Positions 1-5,870 of a DNA stretch of 7,249 nucleotides are shown here, in pieces. Both the position numbers and the translations under genes were made by a program. Each line of letters starts with the position of its first letter. Position 1 is the stretch's first letter. This DNA comes from Promethearchaeia archaeon (GTDB taxonomy: Archaea; Asgardarchaeota; Lokiarchaeia; Sigyniarchaeales; SOKP01): positions 1 through 7,249 of the forward strand of contig JAHQWX010000085.1 of assembly GCA_029856375.1 (NCBI GenBank), in the 5' to 3' direction. Below the pieces are notes generated by a model. The model was not told the origin of the DNA and did not search any database. It was given only the letters and a program-made list of their open reading frames with translations.

Positions 1-1
1 A

Positions 2-1024
2 GGAGTTACTTTTCATTCGGACGATCTCGATAAACCTTTAACAGGTATAACTTTGAATAGAACAGATTTTGACAATAAAATGATAAATCATCTCATGTCG
101 ACAACGAACTGTAAGGTTAAAATGAAGACTGAGGTTGTTGATGTCGAAATCAAGGACGATAGAGCGATTGTTCACGCGAAGGACGGCAAGAGATATTTGA
201 GTTTGGTAGTTATAGGAGCAGATTCAACAATATCTACGGTATCAAAAAGTCTTGGTATTGGACTGTTCGATCCGAAGCTTAAATCGAAAAGAAGAGAATT
301 ACTAAGCGTTTCGATTGAAAAAGAGATCCTTTTTGATAATTCAGAAAAAGCAAAAAAAAACGAGCTGGAAGTTTTATCGATTAATTCTTACGAAGGATTA
401 GATGGGTATGTTTGGTATTTTCCAAGAAGCATAGGAGCAAATGTTGGCGTTATAGCTGGGGATGGAAAAAACCAAAAAAAAGTTCTTGAGAAATTCATAC
501 ATTACTTGATAGAAATAGGTAAGATTCCTAAGAATACGCGGATAGTAGATAAGTTTAATGGAGCATTACTTCCAGGAAAGATACTCTATAAGAAGAGAAT
601 TCACGACAGAGTCTTACTTGTTGGCGATGCAGGGGGCTTTTGCTACCCTGGTACTGGAGAAGGAATATTTCCCTGCCTTGTTTCTGGAGAGCTCGCGGGT
701 GAAGTGATAGCTCCTTTAATTAAAAAGTATCGATTGAATAAAGAGAGAAATGGAATTTCTAATGGACTCTTCTCAAAAAAAAACCTGAAGAAATACGTTA
801 AATTAACGGATACGGCGATGAAAAACGAATTTAGATTATTTCGTATCGCATATAAAATCATGGCTAATCGTAGATTTAACGTTGAATTAATAAAGTGGTG
901 TCAAAACGACGAAAAATTAACGCAAAACATATATAAATCTTTATTTGGAGAAAAAACGAGCATATCCTTTCAATTATTGATATTATCGAAATATATAAAA
1001 TTTAAATTAAAAAGAAAGAGGTAA
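2..1024 (+). CDS. Geranylgeranyl-reductase-family FAD-dependent oxidoreductase, 5' end outside window
   Basis: Flavoprotein of the geranylgeranyl reductase (GGR) family, which in archaea reduces double bonds of isoprenoid chains of membrane lipids at the membrane surface. The frame is open from base 2, so the gene starts before the window; the TTG at 53 lies inside an R-x-x-F-D region normally well inside the protein, so it is not taken as the start. About 340 residues are visible and the N-terminal Rossmann dinucleotide-binding segment (GxGxxG) is missing. Visible signatures: a VVIGADS strand where the family usually has GADG; the substrate-side GYVWYFP motif (bases 404-424) followed by NVGV; and the FAD-binding LLVGDAGGF...PGTGEGIF block starting near base 617. 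The C-terminus is Lys/Arg-rich. No neighbour on the same transcript is visible: a 421-base gap separates it from the next gene. Family assignment is firm; the exact lipid substrate cannot be told, since archaea often carry several GGR paralogues. Confidence 0.88.
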   Translation, partial: GVTFHSDDLDKPLTGITLNRTDFDNKMINHLMSTTNCKVKMKTEVVDVEIKDDRAIVHAKDGKRYLSLVVIGADSTISTVSKSLGIGLFDPKLKSKRRELLSVSIEKEILFDNSEKAKKNELEVLSINSYEGLDGYVWYFPRSIGANVGVIAGDGKNQKKVLEKFIHYLIEIGKIPKNTRIVDKFNGALLPGKILYKKRIHDRVLLVGDAGGFCYPGTGEGIFPCLVSGELAGEVIAPLIKKYRLNKERNGISNGLFSKKNLKKYVKLTDTAMKNEFRLFRIAYKIMANRRFNVELIKWCQNDEKLTQNIYKSLFGEKTSISFQLLILSKYIKFKLKRKR

Positions 1025-1145
1025 AATATAATACCTTTATTCTATTTTTCTTGAAACACCTTTTAATTGGGCAAGGGCAAATTATCGAGTTTAATTTGTT
1101 AATCTCGGAATTTGCAATTCGCTTAGTTTCTAATTCGCTTTTCAA
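1002..1145 (-). CDS. Doubtful 47-residue ORF on the minus strand
   Basis: On the minus strand an AGGAGG (complement of 1155-1160) sits 9 bases before a TTG at 1145 that opens 47 codons, ending in TAA at 1002. The predicted peptide is basic, begins MKSELETKRIAN, and has a central C-x-C and a later Cys. It overlaps the last 23 bases of the GGR-like gene. For it: a complete Shine-Dalgarno at good spacing. Against it: TTG start, short length, no recognised family, and a biased low-complexity tail. It is listed because it is too short for ordinary ORF calling and is the only gene candidate in the gap. Confidence 0.13.
   Translation of the reverse strand: MKSELETKRIANSEINKLNSIICPCPIKRCFKKNRIKVLYFTSFFLI
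1036..1052 (+). terminator. Possible oligo-T terminator after the GGR-like gene
   Basis: A pyrimidine-rich run (TTTATTCTATTTTTCTT) begins 11 bases after the stop codon. Archaeal RNA polymerase can terminate on U-rich runs without a hairpin, and the following gap and independent promoter-like region fit an end of transcription here. No stable stem precedes it, so the call rests on composition and position only. Confidence 0.3.
1116..1140. repeat. Direct repeat AATTCGCTT, two copies 16 bases apart
   Basis: AATTCGCTT occurs at 1116-1124 and again at 1132-1140, a 16-base period. The same period recurs in the AATATTC array 200 bases downstream, although the sequence differs. Two copies of a nine-mer in AT-rich DNA may be chance. 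Confidence 0.35.
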
Positions 1146-1228
1146 CTATCACTACCTCCTAAATATTTAATATTTTCAAGCATTAAGTAGAATTCATCCA
1201 GATATAAGTCTGAGTTTAACCGCGAGTG

Positions 1229-1269
1229 AAAAAATCATCACTTTACCAGACCTTGAATGATAATTTTTT
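1229..1269. other. Imperfect inverted repeat (12-base arms, 17-base loop)
   Basis: AAAAAATCATCA (1229-1240) pairs with TGATAATTTTTT (1258-1269) with a single mismatch; the loop is 1241-1257. The stem is almost entirely A-T, so it would be weak as RNA. It may be a bidirectional terminator-like element or a protein-binding inverted repeat; no known RNA family is recognised. Confidence 0.35.
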
Positions 1270-1339
1270 ATCCTTAGCAATTAAGAAAAGATAAATAATA
1301 CCTCCCTCTTTTTTATGAAGTCAAAAATTTTCAAACCGT

Positions 1340-1413
1340 AATATTTAAATATTCTACGATCATAATATTCTATATCGGGAATATTCTATGGTCAGAATAT
1401 TTAAAAAATATTC
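1340..1413. promoter_or_regulatory. Regularly spaced AATATTC operator-like array upstream of the operon
   Basis: AATATTCTA occurs three times at 1348, 1364 and 1380, an exact 16-base period, and the next period (1396) holds the related AATATTTAA. The array is bracketed by palindromes: AATATTTAAATATT (1340-1353, perfect, 14 bases) on the left and GAATATTT-AAA-AAATATTC (1395-1413, 8-base arms) on the right. A GAATATTC palindrome lies at 1379-1386. Sixteen bases is about one and a half helical turns. The block ends 32 bases before the ATG of the first operon gene, so it is well placed to control it. The PadR-type regulator encoded two genes downstream is the natural candidate binder, by inference; the motif is not the ATGT/ACAT pattern described for some PadR operators. 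Confidence 0.55.
1395..1413 (+). promoter_or_regulatory. TATA-like promoter element inside a palindrome
   Basis: The core TTTAAAAAATATT (1400-1412) resembles an archaeal TATA box and sits 33-46 bases before the ATG at 1446. With transcription starting about 25 bases downstream of it, the leader would be only about 10 bases, which agrees with the absence of a clear Shine-Dalgarno before 1446. Because the box lies inside an 8-base-arm inverted repeat, a bound regulator would compete directly with TBP. Confidence 0.4.
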
Positions 1414-1445
1414 AAATGATTTTTGTCGGTAGTTGATTAGAAAAA

Positions 1446-2612
1446 ATGCCAGAAAAGCTAATAATTGAAGATTATACCCACCATTCAGGTCATCACTGTT
1501 GGACTACTTCTTTAAAAAACGCTTTTGCGTTTCACGGAATCGATTTATCAGAAGAGATGTTTTTTGGGTTACAAGCAGGTGCAGGGTTTATGTATTGGTA
1601 CATGAAGATGATGCTCTCACCGTTTATTGGTACCAGGACAGGCAAAACTGAGTCGTTAATAAAAGTGTGCGAACGAATTGGCGGTGGTGCAACGCTTTTT
1701 GAGACTTCAAGTGCAAAGAGGGGGTACGATGAGCTTAAAAAAATATTACGAGATGGAGAACCTGCCTTCGTGTTCACAGACATGGCGCTCCTTCCTTACT
1801 TAGCTCTTCCAGGAGAGGCACATTTTGGGGCACACAGCATCATTGTGTACGGAATAGACGAGGAAAAAGATATCGTCTATGTTTCAGACGCAGCGAGGAA
1901 ACCTCTCATGATCACGATTGACGACTTAAACAAGGCGCGAAACTCAAAACATCCACCATACGCACCAAAAAACAAACTACTTAAAATAAAATATCCTCCT
2001 AAGATAAAAAATTTAAATGCGGGAATAATTGAGGCGATTAAAGAGTGTTGCGACAACTACTTAGATCCCCCTATCAGTAATATGGGATATAAAGGTATAA
2101 TGAAGTGGGCGGACCTCGTGATGGACTGGCCTAAGCAGTTCAGAGGCTTGCATTTATTTGGGTGTCTTATGAGCACTTACATTTACATAGAAGAGAGCGG
2201 TTCTAACGGAGGCGGTTATCGCAACACTTACGCTCAATTTCTAAAGGAAGCGAGCGAAATAATCCAAAAACCTGAACTTAACGATATAGCAAAATTATTT
2301 GAGGAAGTTGCAGAATATTGGAGCAATCTTGCGTTATCTAGTCTTCCAGATTCGTGGCCTACTCTCAAAAAATTTAGAGAATTAGCAAAAGAAAAAAATA
2401 AGATCTTCGAAGAATTACCAACCGGGGCTTTGAAAAAAATGCAAGAGATTATGGAGGAATCCGATAAGGTGATGAGAGAAGCTGCGAAAGAGTTAGATAG
2501 CGCTAAAAAAGCAGATATCGACGCTCTAATGAAAGGAATAAAGGATAATATATTAATAGTGTACGAAAAAGACAAACTCGCGTTTGAGAAATTAAAGGAA
2601 ATTGTGGGGTAA
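1446..2612 (+). CDS. BtrH N-terminal-domain protein with DUF4872-like C-terminal half (copy 1)
   Basis: Member of the family of BtrH, the butirosin acyltransferase, which moves an aminoacyl group from a carrier protein to an aminoglycoside; most relatives have no known substrate. The 388 residues begin with the family's HHC-x-TTS stretch: Cys18 in GHHCWTTSLKNAF, then the SEEMFFGLQAGAGF block (about 35-48). A PAFVFTDMALLPY strand (106-118), AHFGAHSIIVYGID (125-138) with His130, and VYVSD ending at Asp148 complete a plausible Cys-His-Asp set of a cysteine-protease-like fold. The C-terminal half has the DUF4872-like IEESGSNGGGYRNTYAQFL stretch (about 247-265) and ends in a Glu/Lys-rich, probably helical tail. 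It is soluble, with no signal or membrane segment. ATG at 1446 is chosen because it starts a few residues before the conserved block; no clear Shine-Dalgarno precedes it. It is first in the operon, and its stop is 4 bases before the regulator's ATG. Family is secure; reaction and substrate are not known. Confidence 0.85.
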   Translation: MPEKLIIEDYTHHSGHHCWTTSLKNAFAFHGIDLSEEMFFGLQAGAGFMYWYMKMMLSPFIGTRTGKTESLIKVCERIGGGATLFETSSAKRGYDELKKILRDGEPAFVFTDMALLPYLALPGEAHFGAHSIIVYGIDEEKDIVYVSDAARKPLMITIDDLNKARNSKHPPYAPKNKLLKIKYPPKIKNLNAGIIEAIKECCDNYLDPPISNMGYKGIMKWADLVMDWPKQFRGLHLFGCLMSTYIYIEESGSNGGGYRNTYAQFLKEASEIIQKPELNDIAKLFEEVAEYWSNLALSSLPDSWPTLKKFRELAKEKNKIFEELPTGALKKMQEIMEESDKVMREAAKELDSAKKADIDALMKGIKDNILIVYEKDKLAFEKLKEIVG

Positions 2613-2616
2613 GAAG

Positions 2617-3225
2617 ATGAGCGAAATAGAAGAAACAGGATACAAGTTAAACCATCGAGCGTTTGTAATCTTGGGCTTGATTTCAGAAACCTCACAAGAA
2701 GGGGGTTGCCACGCGTACAGCATTAATCAAAGAATTGAAGAAAGAGGGATGAGGAACTGGACTGAAATTGGTCAATCGTCTATTTACGATATCGCAAAAA
2801 AGCTAGAGGAGGATGGACTAGTGGAGTCTTACACGAAGGAAGTAGACGGGCGTATTAGAAAAATGTACCAACTTACTCATTTCGGCTTTAAGGTACTTCA
2901 AGAAAAGGTTTATAAAACGATAAAGGAGTTTGGGGGTCGTAGGAGTCCAGATTACGATGTTGCGCTTTCTATGTACACTATGATACCAAAAGAAGAGCGC
3001 ATTGAAGCGTTTAAGAATTCTCTTGAAATAATCAAAAACGACCTTGAGTTTTTGAAAAAAAACGAGAAAAGGACCAAGAAAATCTCAATGGATAGTATGG
3101 GATTATATCCGCTTAGCATTGAGGCGCTCTTCGTTAGGCCTTATATGATTATGCAATGTCACATAAAATTTATCGAATGGATGATCGAAAAAATTCCGGA
3201 GGACGAAGCACCGTGGGCAAAGTAA
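2617..3225 (+). CDS. PadR-family transcriptional regulator
   Basis: Dimeric winged-helix DNA-binding protein of 202 residues. The N-terminal part (about 11-90) reads as a PadR wing-helix domain: LNHRAFVILGLIS (helix 1), the HAYSINQRIEERG helix, the recognition-helix region TEIGQSSIYDIAKKLEEDGLVES (about 49-71), and the wing with RIRKMYQLTHFG, a typical PadR ending. The remainder (about 95-195) is helical and is expected to form the dimerisation and ligand-response domain. The ATG at 2617 is preferred over the TTG at 2602 because the TTG lies inside the previous gene; a GTGGGG stretch (2604-2609) may serve as ribosome site. The gene lies between the two BtrH-like genes, overlapping the second by one base (TAATG), so it is co-translated with both. 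PadR proteins usually repress nearby genes until a small ligand binds; autorepression through the 1340-1413 array is inferred. Ligand unknown. Confidence 0.85.
   Translation: MSEIEETGYKLNHRAFVILGLISETSQEGGCHAYSINQRIEERGMRNWTEIGQSSIYDIAKKLEEDGLVESYTKEVDGRIRKMYQLTHFGFKVLQEKVYKTIKEFGGRRSPDYDVALSMYTMIPKEERIEAFKNSLEIIKNDLEFLKKNEKRTKKISMDSMGLYPLSIEALFVRPYMIMQCHIKFIEWMIEKIPEDEAPWAK
3198..3202 (+). promoter_or_regulatory. Shine-Dalgarno GGAGG that leaves the next start ambiguous
   Basis: GGAGG inside the end of the PadR gene lies 10 bases before an in-frame GTG at 3213 and 22 bases before the ATG at 3225. Spacing favours GTG; codon type and the TAATG stop-start overlap favour ATG. The two choices differ by four residues outside the conserved domain. 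Confidence 0.45.
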
Positions 3226-4352
3226 TGGTTGAAGGTTTCAAGCACATCGATAACGGGAGGCACTGCGAGTCGACCAGTATGCGGGACCTACTTGCGTTTT
3301 ATGGCCGGGATTACACAGAGTCTATGATATTTGGTCTCGACGCGACAATGGGATTCGCGTTCTGGGAAATGGGCGTGGAAGACGATGTCTGGGGTGAAGC
3401 GTGGGGGGGATTACTTCCGTATTTTATCGGTGGAAAATCCAGCTCGATCTCTGAGAATAGTCTAGCGTGCAGGATCTTAGGAATAATTATGAAACAAGAG
3501 ACATCGGATAGCACCGATAAAGCATGGGATGTTTCGAAGGAATTACTCAACAATAATACCCCCCATATTATTAAAGTGGATATGTTTTACTTACCGTATA
3601 GCGAAACATACAAGAAGTTCCATTTTGGTGGGCATACGATTTCGCTCGTTGGTTACGACGACGATAAAGATGTGGCATTTGTGTACGATACCGGTTTAGC
3701 CAATGTTCTAGAAGTCCCAATAGATTTAATAAAGAAAGCGAGGGGTTCGACCGATTGCGGTAGGTATATGAATCCGAGGAACATGTGGTTTACGATGACA
3801 CCTCGACCAGATGGAAAGCGTCCACCCCTTGCCGCTGGATTGAAGCTTGCAATTCAACAAATAGTAAAAAACATGTTACAATCGTCCTTGGGAAGCCAAG
3901 GAATCGGGGGCATAAGAAGGTTCGGGAAATCAATAAGTGATTGGAAAGATAGGCTCAGCACAACGAAGATGCATAGTTCACCGGAAGGATCAGCGTCTCA
4001 AGCGTATCTCCAATTCGAGAGTATATTTGGTTTCATCGAAGAATACGGCACCGGTGGGTCGAATTTTAGGAACCTATTTGTAGAATTTTTGCAAGAGATC
4101 AGTCATTTTGCCAAAGAAGGCCCACGAGCGTGGAGTTCAGAAGAGATTGAAATCGTTGAAAACCACATTCCAATTGCGAATCGATCGGCAATGCTATGGA
4201 GTAAGTTTTCTGGCGAGTTGAAAGCGGCAATGGACGCGGGTGGAAACGACTGCCTTAATTATGTTAATCTCAAAGATTTACAAGATATTATTTGGGAGAT
4301 AGTCGAATTGGAAGAGAACATGTTTAAAGCGTTTTCAAAAATTAAATTATGA
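3225..4352 (+). CDS. BtrH N-terminal-domain protein with DUF4872-like C-terminal half (copy 2)
   Basis: Second BtrH-type protein, 375 residues from the ATG at 3225 (379 if GTG 3213 is used). Order of motifs matches copy 1: GRHCESTSMRDLLAFYG with Cys14, TESMIFGLDATMGFAFW (31-47), HIIKVDMFYLPY (114-125), KFHFGGHTISLVGYD (131-145) with His137, then VYD ending at Asp155. HFGGH is closer to the usual family form than the HFGAH of copy 1. The C-terminal half has EEYGTGGSNFRNLFVEFL (about 271-288), the DUF4872 signature. An acyltransferase or amide-forming/hydrolysing role through Cys14 is inferred from BtrH; no carrier protein is encoded nearby. The two copies share motifs but are otherwise clearly diverged, more like old paralogues with separate jobs than a fresh duplication. 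The region upstream of the ATG that is also open (from 3156) overlaps the PadR gene and carries no family motif, so it is left out. Confidence 0.85.
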   Translation: MVEGFKHIDNGRHCESTSMRDLLAFYGRDYTESMIFGLDATMGFAFWEMGVEDDVWGEAWGGLLPYFIGGKSSSISENSLACRILGIIMKQETSDSTDKAWDVSKELLNNNTPHIIKVDMFYLPYSETYKKFHFGGHTISLVGYDDDKDVAFVYDTGLANVLEVPIDLIKKARGSTDCGRYMNPRNMWFTMTPRPDGKRPPLAAGLKLAIQQIVKNMLQSSLGSQGIGGIRRFGKSISDWKDRLSTTKMHSSPEGSASQAYLQFESIFGFIEEYGTGGSNFRNLFVEFLQEISHFAKEGPRAWSSEEIEIVENHIPIANRSAMLWSKFSGELKAAMDAGGNDCLNYVNLKDLQDIIWEIVELEENMFKAFSKIKL

Positions 4353-4357
4353 GAGGT
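4351..4357 (+). promoter_or_regulatory. Ribosome binding site of the toroid gene, overlapping the previous stop
   Basis: GAGAGGT starts inside the TGA stop of the second BtrH-like gene and lies 8 bases before the ATG at 4366. It fixes that start and suggests translational coupling. Confidence 0.6.
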
Positions 4358-4365
4358 AAATAAGC

Positions 4366-5385
4366 ATGAAAAACTGGAAAAATTACTTGAATTCGGATCC
4401 AATTGATTGGCTATTGGAAGAAGACAATCCCTCAGTTCGATATTTTGCGTTAAAGAACATTTTAGACTACGACGAGAAAAACAAAGAATTGATTGCGACA
4501 AAGAAAAGCATCATGACGGAGGGAGTTGTACCTAAAATACTAAGCAAACAAAAAGGCGATGGTTATTGGGAAAGACCCGAGAATTTTTACATCAGGACGA
4601 AGTATAAGGGGACCGTGTGGACTTTCATAATGTTAGCTGAACTTTTCGCCGATGGGAACGACGAGAAGATTCGCAAAACCTGCGAGTTTATTCTCGAGAA
4701 TTCTCAAGATCCTACGAGCGGATCTTTCGCGTATTATAGTAGTACCAACGGCGGTGGCGATCGGAATAAGCTTCTTCCTTGTTTGACGGGTAATATGTTA
4801 TGGGCTTTGATAAGATTTGGATACTTAGAAGACCCACGGGTTCAAAAAGGTGTAAAATTTGTCGAGAAATACCAGAGATTCGATTGTGGAGCGGAAGAAG
4901 CGCCAAAAGGGTGGCCTTATAATGTTGGTTCGAAAAAAGGGGAAGCATGTTGGGGAAAACACACCTGTCACATGGGTGTAGTTAAAAATCTGAAAGCACT
5001 CGCAGAGATCCCCGAAGATAAAAGAACGGTAGGTACAAAAAAGGTCATTGAAGCAGCAGTAGAATACATACTTCAGCACCGTATCTATAAAAGTAGCCGC
5101 GATTCAAGCGTAATAGCGAAAGAACGATGGCAACAACTAGGTTTTCCGCTAATGTGGCAGATTGATGTTTTAGAAGTATTATTAATTCTAACAGAGTTAG
5201 GGTATAAAGACGAGCGTATGCAAGACGCTATCGATTTAATTCTTTCCAAACAGGACAAAAACGGTCGTTGGGCGTTGGAAAGGACTTTTAACGGTAGAGT
5301 TCAAGTTAATATAGAGCAGAAAGGCAAAGAGAGCAAGTGGATTACCTTGCGCGCTCTACAAGTATTAAAGAGATATTATATTTAA
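4366..5385 (+). CDS. Alpha/alpha-toroid protein of the prenyltransferase / squalene-cyclase-like superfamily
   Basis: The 339-residue protein starts with the motif DPIDWLLEEDNPSVRYFALK (11-30), typical of an uncharacterised family often named prenyltransferase, squalene cyclase-like or, wrongly, NifH. QW-type toroid repeats are visible: QKGDGYW (62-68), QDPTSGSFAYY (near 120), and QDKNGRW (296-302). A conserved-looking CWGKHTCHMG (195-204) offers two Cys and two His that could bind metal or form an active site. The end, SKWITLRALQVLKR, is also characteristic. It lacks the DxDD acid motif of squalene-hopene cyclases, and FDCGAEEA only superficially recalls the DCTAE motif of oxidosqualene cyclases, so cyclase activity is not claimed. 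Length is about half that of true cyclases. No signal peptide or membrane helix is seen. The gene is 13 bases after BtrH copy 2 in the same operon. Fold is secure; function is unknown. Confidence 0.8.
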   Translation: MKNWKNYLNSDPIDWLLEEDNPSVRYFALKNILDYDEKNKELIATKKSIMTEGVVPKILSKQKGDGYWERPENFYIRTKYKGTVWTFIMLAELFADGNDEKIRKTCEFILENSQDPTSGSFAYYSSTNGGGDRNKLLPCLTGNMLWALIRFGYLEDPRVQKGVKFVEKYQRFDCGAEEAPKGWPYNVGSKKGEACWGKHTCHMGVVKNLKALAEIPEDKRTVGTKKVIEAAVEYILQHRIYKSSRDSSVIAKERWQQLGFPLMWQIDVLEVLLILTELGYKDERMQDAIDLILSKQDKNGRWALERTFNGRVQVNIEQKGKESKWITLRALQVLKRYYI

Positions 5386-5412
5386 GAAATGAATTAGAGA
5401 AAAAGAAAGAAA

Positions 5413-5419
5413 GAGTGAT
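5413..5419 (+). promoter_or_regulatory. Ribosome binding site of first DUF3795 gene
   Basis: GAGTGAT lies 5 bases before ATG 5425. The leader (AGTGATAACATATG) closely matches that of the second DUF3795 gene, so the leader may have been duplicated with the gene. Confidence 0.5.
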
Positions 5420-5424
5420 AACAT

Positions 5425-5853
5425 ATGGAAGAACAGAACTTAGCAGGTCGTTGTGGGGTCTATTGTGGAGCCTGTCGGTCTTATTTGCTCCAAAAGAAAG
5501 ATCTTTTTGAGGAAAAAGGGTATAAGCGAGGGTGCAAGGGTTGTATAGCTCAAGATAAAAACTGCGCCTTCCTGAAGAAGGGGTGCAAACCGTTAAGAAC
5601 TAAAGAAATCGAATATTGTTACGAATGCGAGAAAATGCCATGCGACCAACTCAGACGCGTTAGCAATCCATATAAAGTAAAATATAATGTCGATATCGTA
5701 GGAAATTTGAAGAGAATGAAGGAAATAGGAGTGGAGCTATGGCTTGAGGAGCAAAAAATCCTATACACTTGTCCAGAGTGTGGAGGCGAAATCTGCGTTC
5801 ACGACGCTGAGTGCTTCGATTGCGGTTATAAAGGTAATCCTAACATAAAATAA
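5425..5853 (+). CDS. DUF3795 cysteine-rich protein with C-terminal zinc ribbon (copy 1)
   Basis: Small cytosolic protein of 142 residues with 15 cysteines. The N-terminal part is DUF3795: GRCGVYCGACRSYL with Cys10, 14 and 17, then GCKGC (37, 40), Cys47, Cys54, and CYECEKMPC (65, 68, 73). After a helical linker (about 85-113) comes a CPECGGEICVHDAECFDCGY block with Cys116, 119, 124, 130 and 133 and His126, which looks like a zinc ribbon. Function of DUF3795 is unknown; the cysteine pairs imply bound zinc or an iron-sulfur cluster. It follows the toroid gene after a 39-base purine-rich gap without a terminator, the widest gap in the run. It is about 57% identical by hand alignment to the next gene, with every cysteine position kept. 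Confidence 0.82.
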   Translation: MEEQNLAGRCGVYCGACRSYLLQKKDLFEEKGYKRGCKGCIAQDKNCAFLKKGCKPLRTKEIEYCYECEKMPCDQLRRVSNPYKVKYNVDIVGNLKRMKEIGVELWLEEQKILYTCPECGGEICVHDAECFDCGYKGNPNIK

Positions 5854-5855
5854 AA

Positions 5856-5862
5856 AGGTGAT
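5856..5862 (+). promoter_or_regulatory. Ribosome binding site of second DUF3795 gene
   Basis: AGGTGAT, complementary to the 3' end of typical 16S rRNA (the part just after GGAGG), lies 8 bases before ATG 5871 and supports that start. Confidence 0.6.
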
Positions 5863-5870
5863 AACAATAT

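Larger units (their letters stand above)
1025..1445. other. 421-base AT-rich intergenic region
   Basis: No convincing gene is seen on either strand. From left to right it holds a T-rich run after the upstream stop, a duplicated AATTCGCTT (1116-1124 and 1132-1140), a doubled AATATTT (1162-1175), an imperfect stem-loop (1229-1269), a pyrimidine stretch (1301-1314), and then the AATATTC array and TATA-like palindrome before the gene at 1446. The region separates the GGR-like gene from the eight-gene run and is the obvious place for the promoter and control sites of that run. A 47-codon minus-strand ORF with a good Shine-Dalgarno sequence is listed separately with low confidence. Confidence 0.7.

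Noticed and set aside
53..1024. TTG at 53 as the true start of the GGR-like gene
   Set aside because: The frame is open to the window edge and the sequence around it is an internal part of the family; the N-terminal FAD-binding segment must lie upstream.
1295..1310. Second minus-strand Shine-Dalgarno (GGGAGGT) as a gene start
   Set aside because: No ATG, GTG or TTG lies at a suitable distance, and the downstream frames close quickly; it is probably just a pyrimidine run on the plus strand.
1340..1413. CRISPR array
   Set aside because: The repeated unit is only about nine bases with seven-base intervals, far too short for CRISPR repeats and spacers; an operator array fits better.
2234..2695. 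153-codon ORF on the minus strand
   Set aside because: It is antisense to BtrH copy 1 and PadR, rich in Ser, Phe and Leu as expected from reading Glu/Lys-rich coding DNA backwards, and has no family motif.
3156..3224. Extended N-terminus of BtrH copy 2 from the upstream ATG at 3156
   Set aside because: It would overlap 70 bases of the PadR gene, adds residues with no family similarity, and has poorer start context than 3213 or 3225.
4366..5385. NifH or true squalene-hopene cyclase
   Set aside because: There is no P-loop or 4Fe-4S cysteine pattern of NifH, no DxDD motif, and the length is about half that of a cyclase; DCGAEEA only loosely recalls DCTAE.
5386..5424. Terminator or new promoter between the toroid and DUF3795 genes
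   Set aside because: The gap is purine-rich with no oligo-T run, no stem and no TATA-like box.
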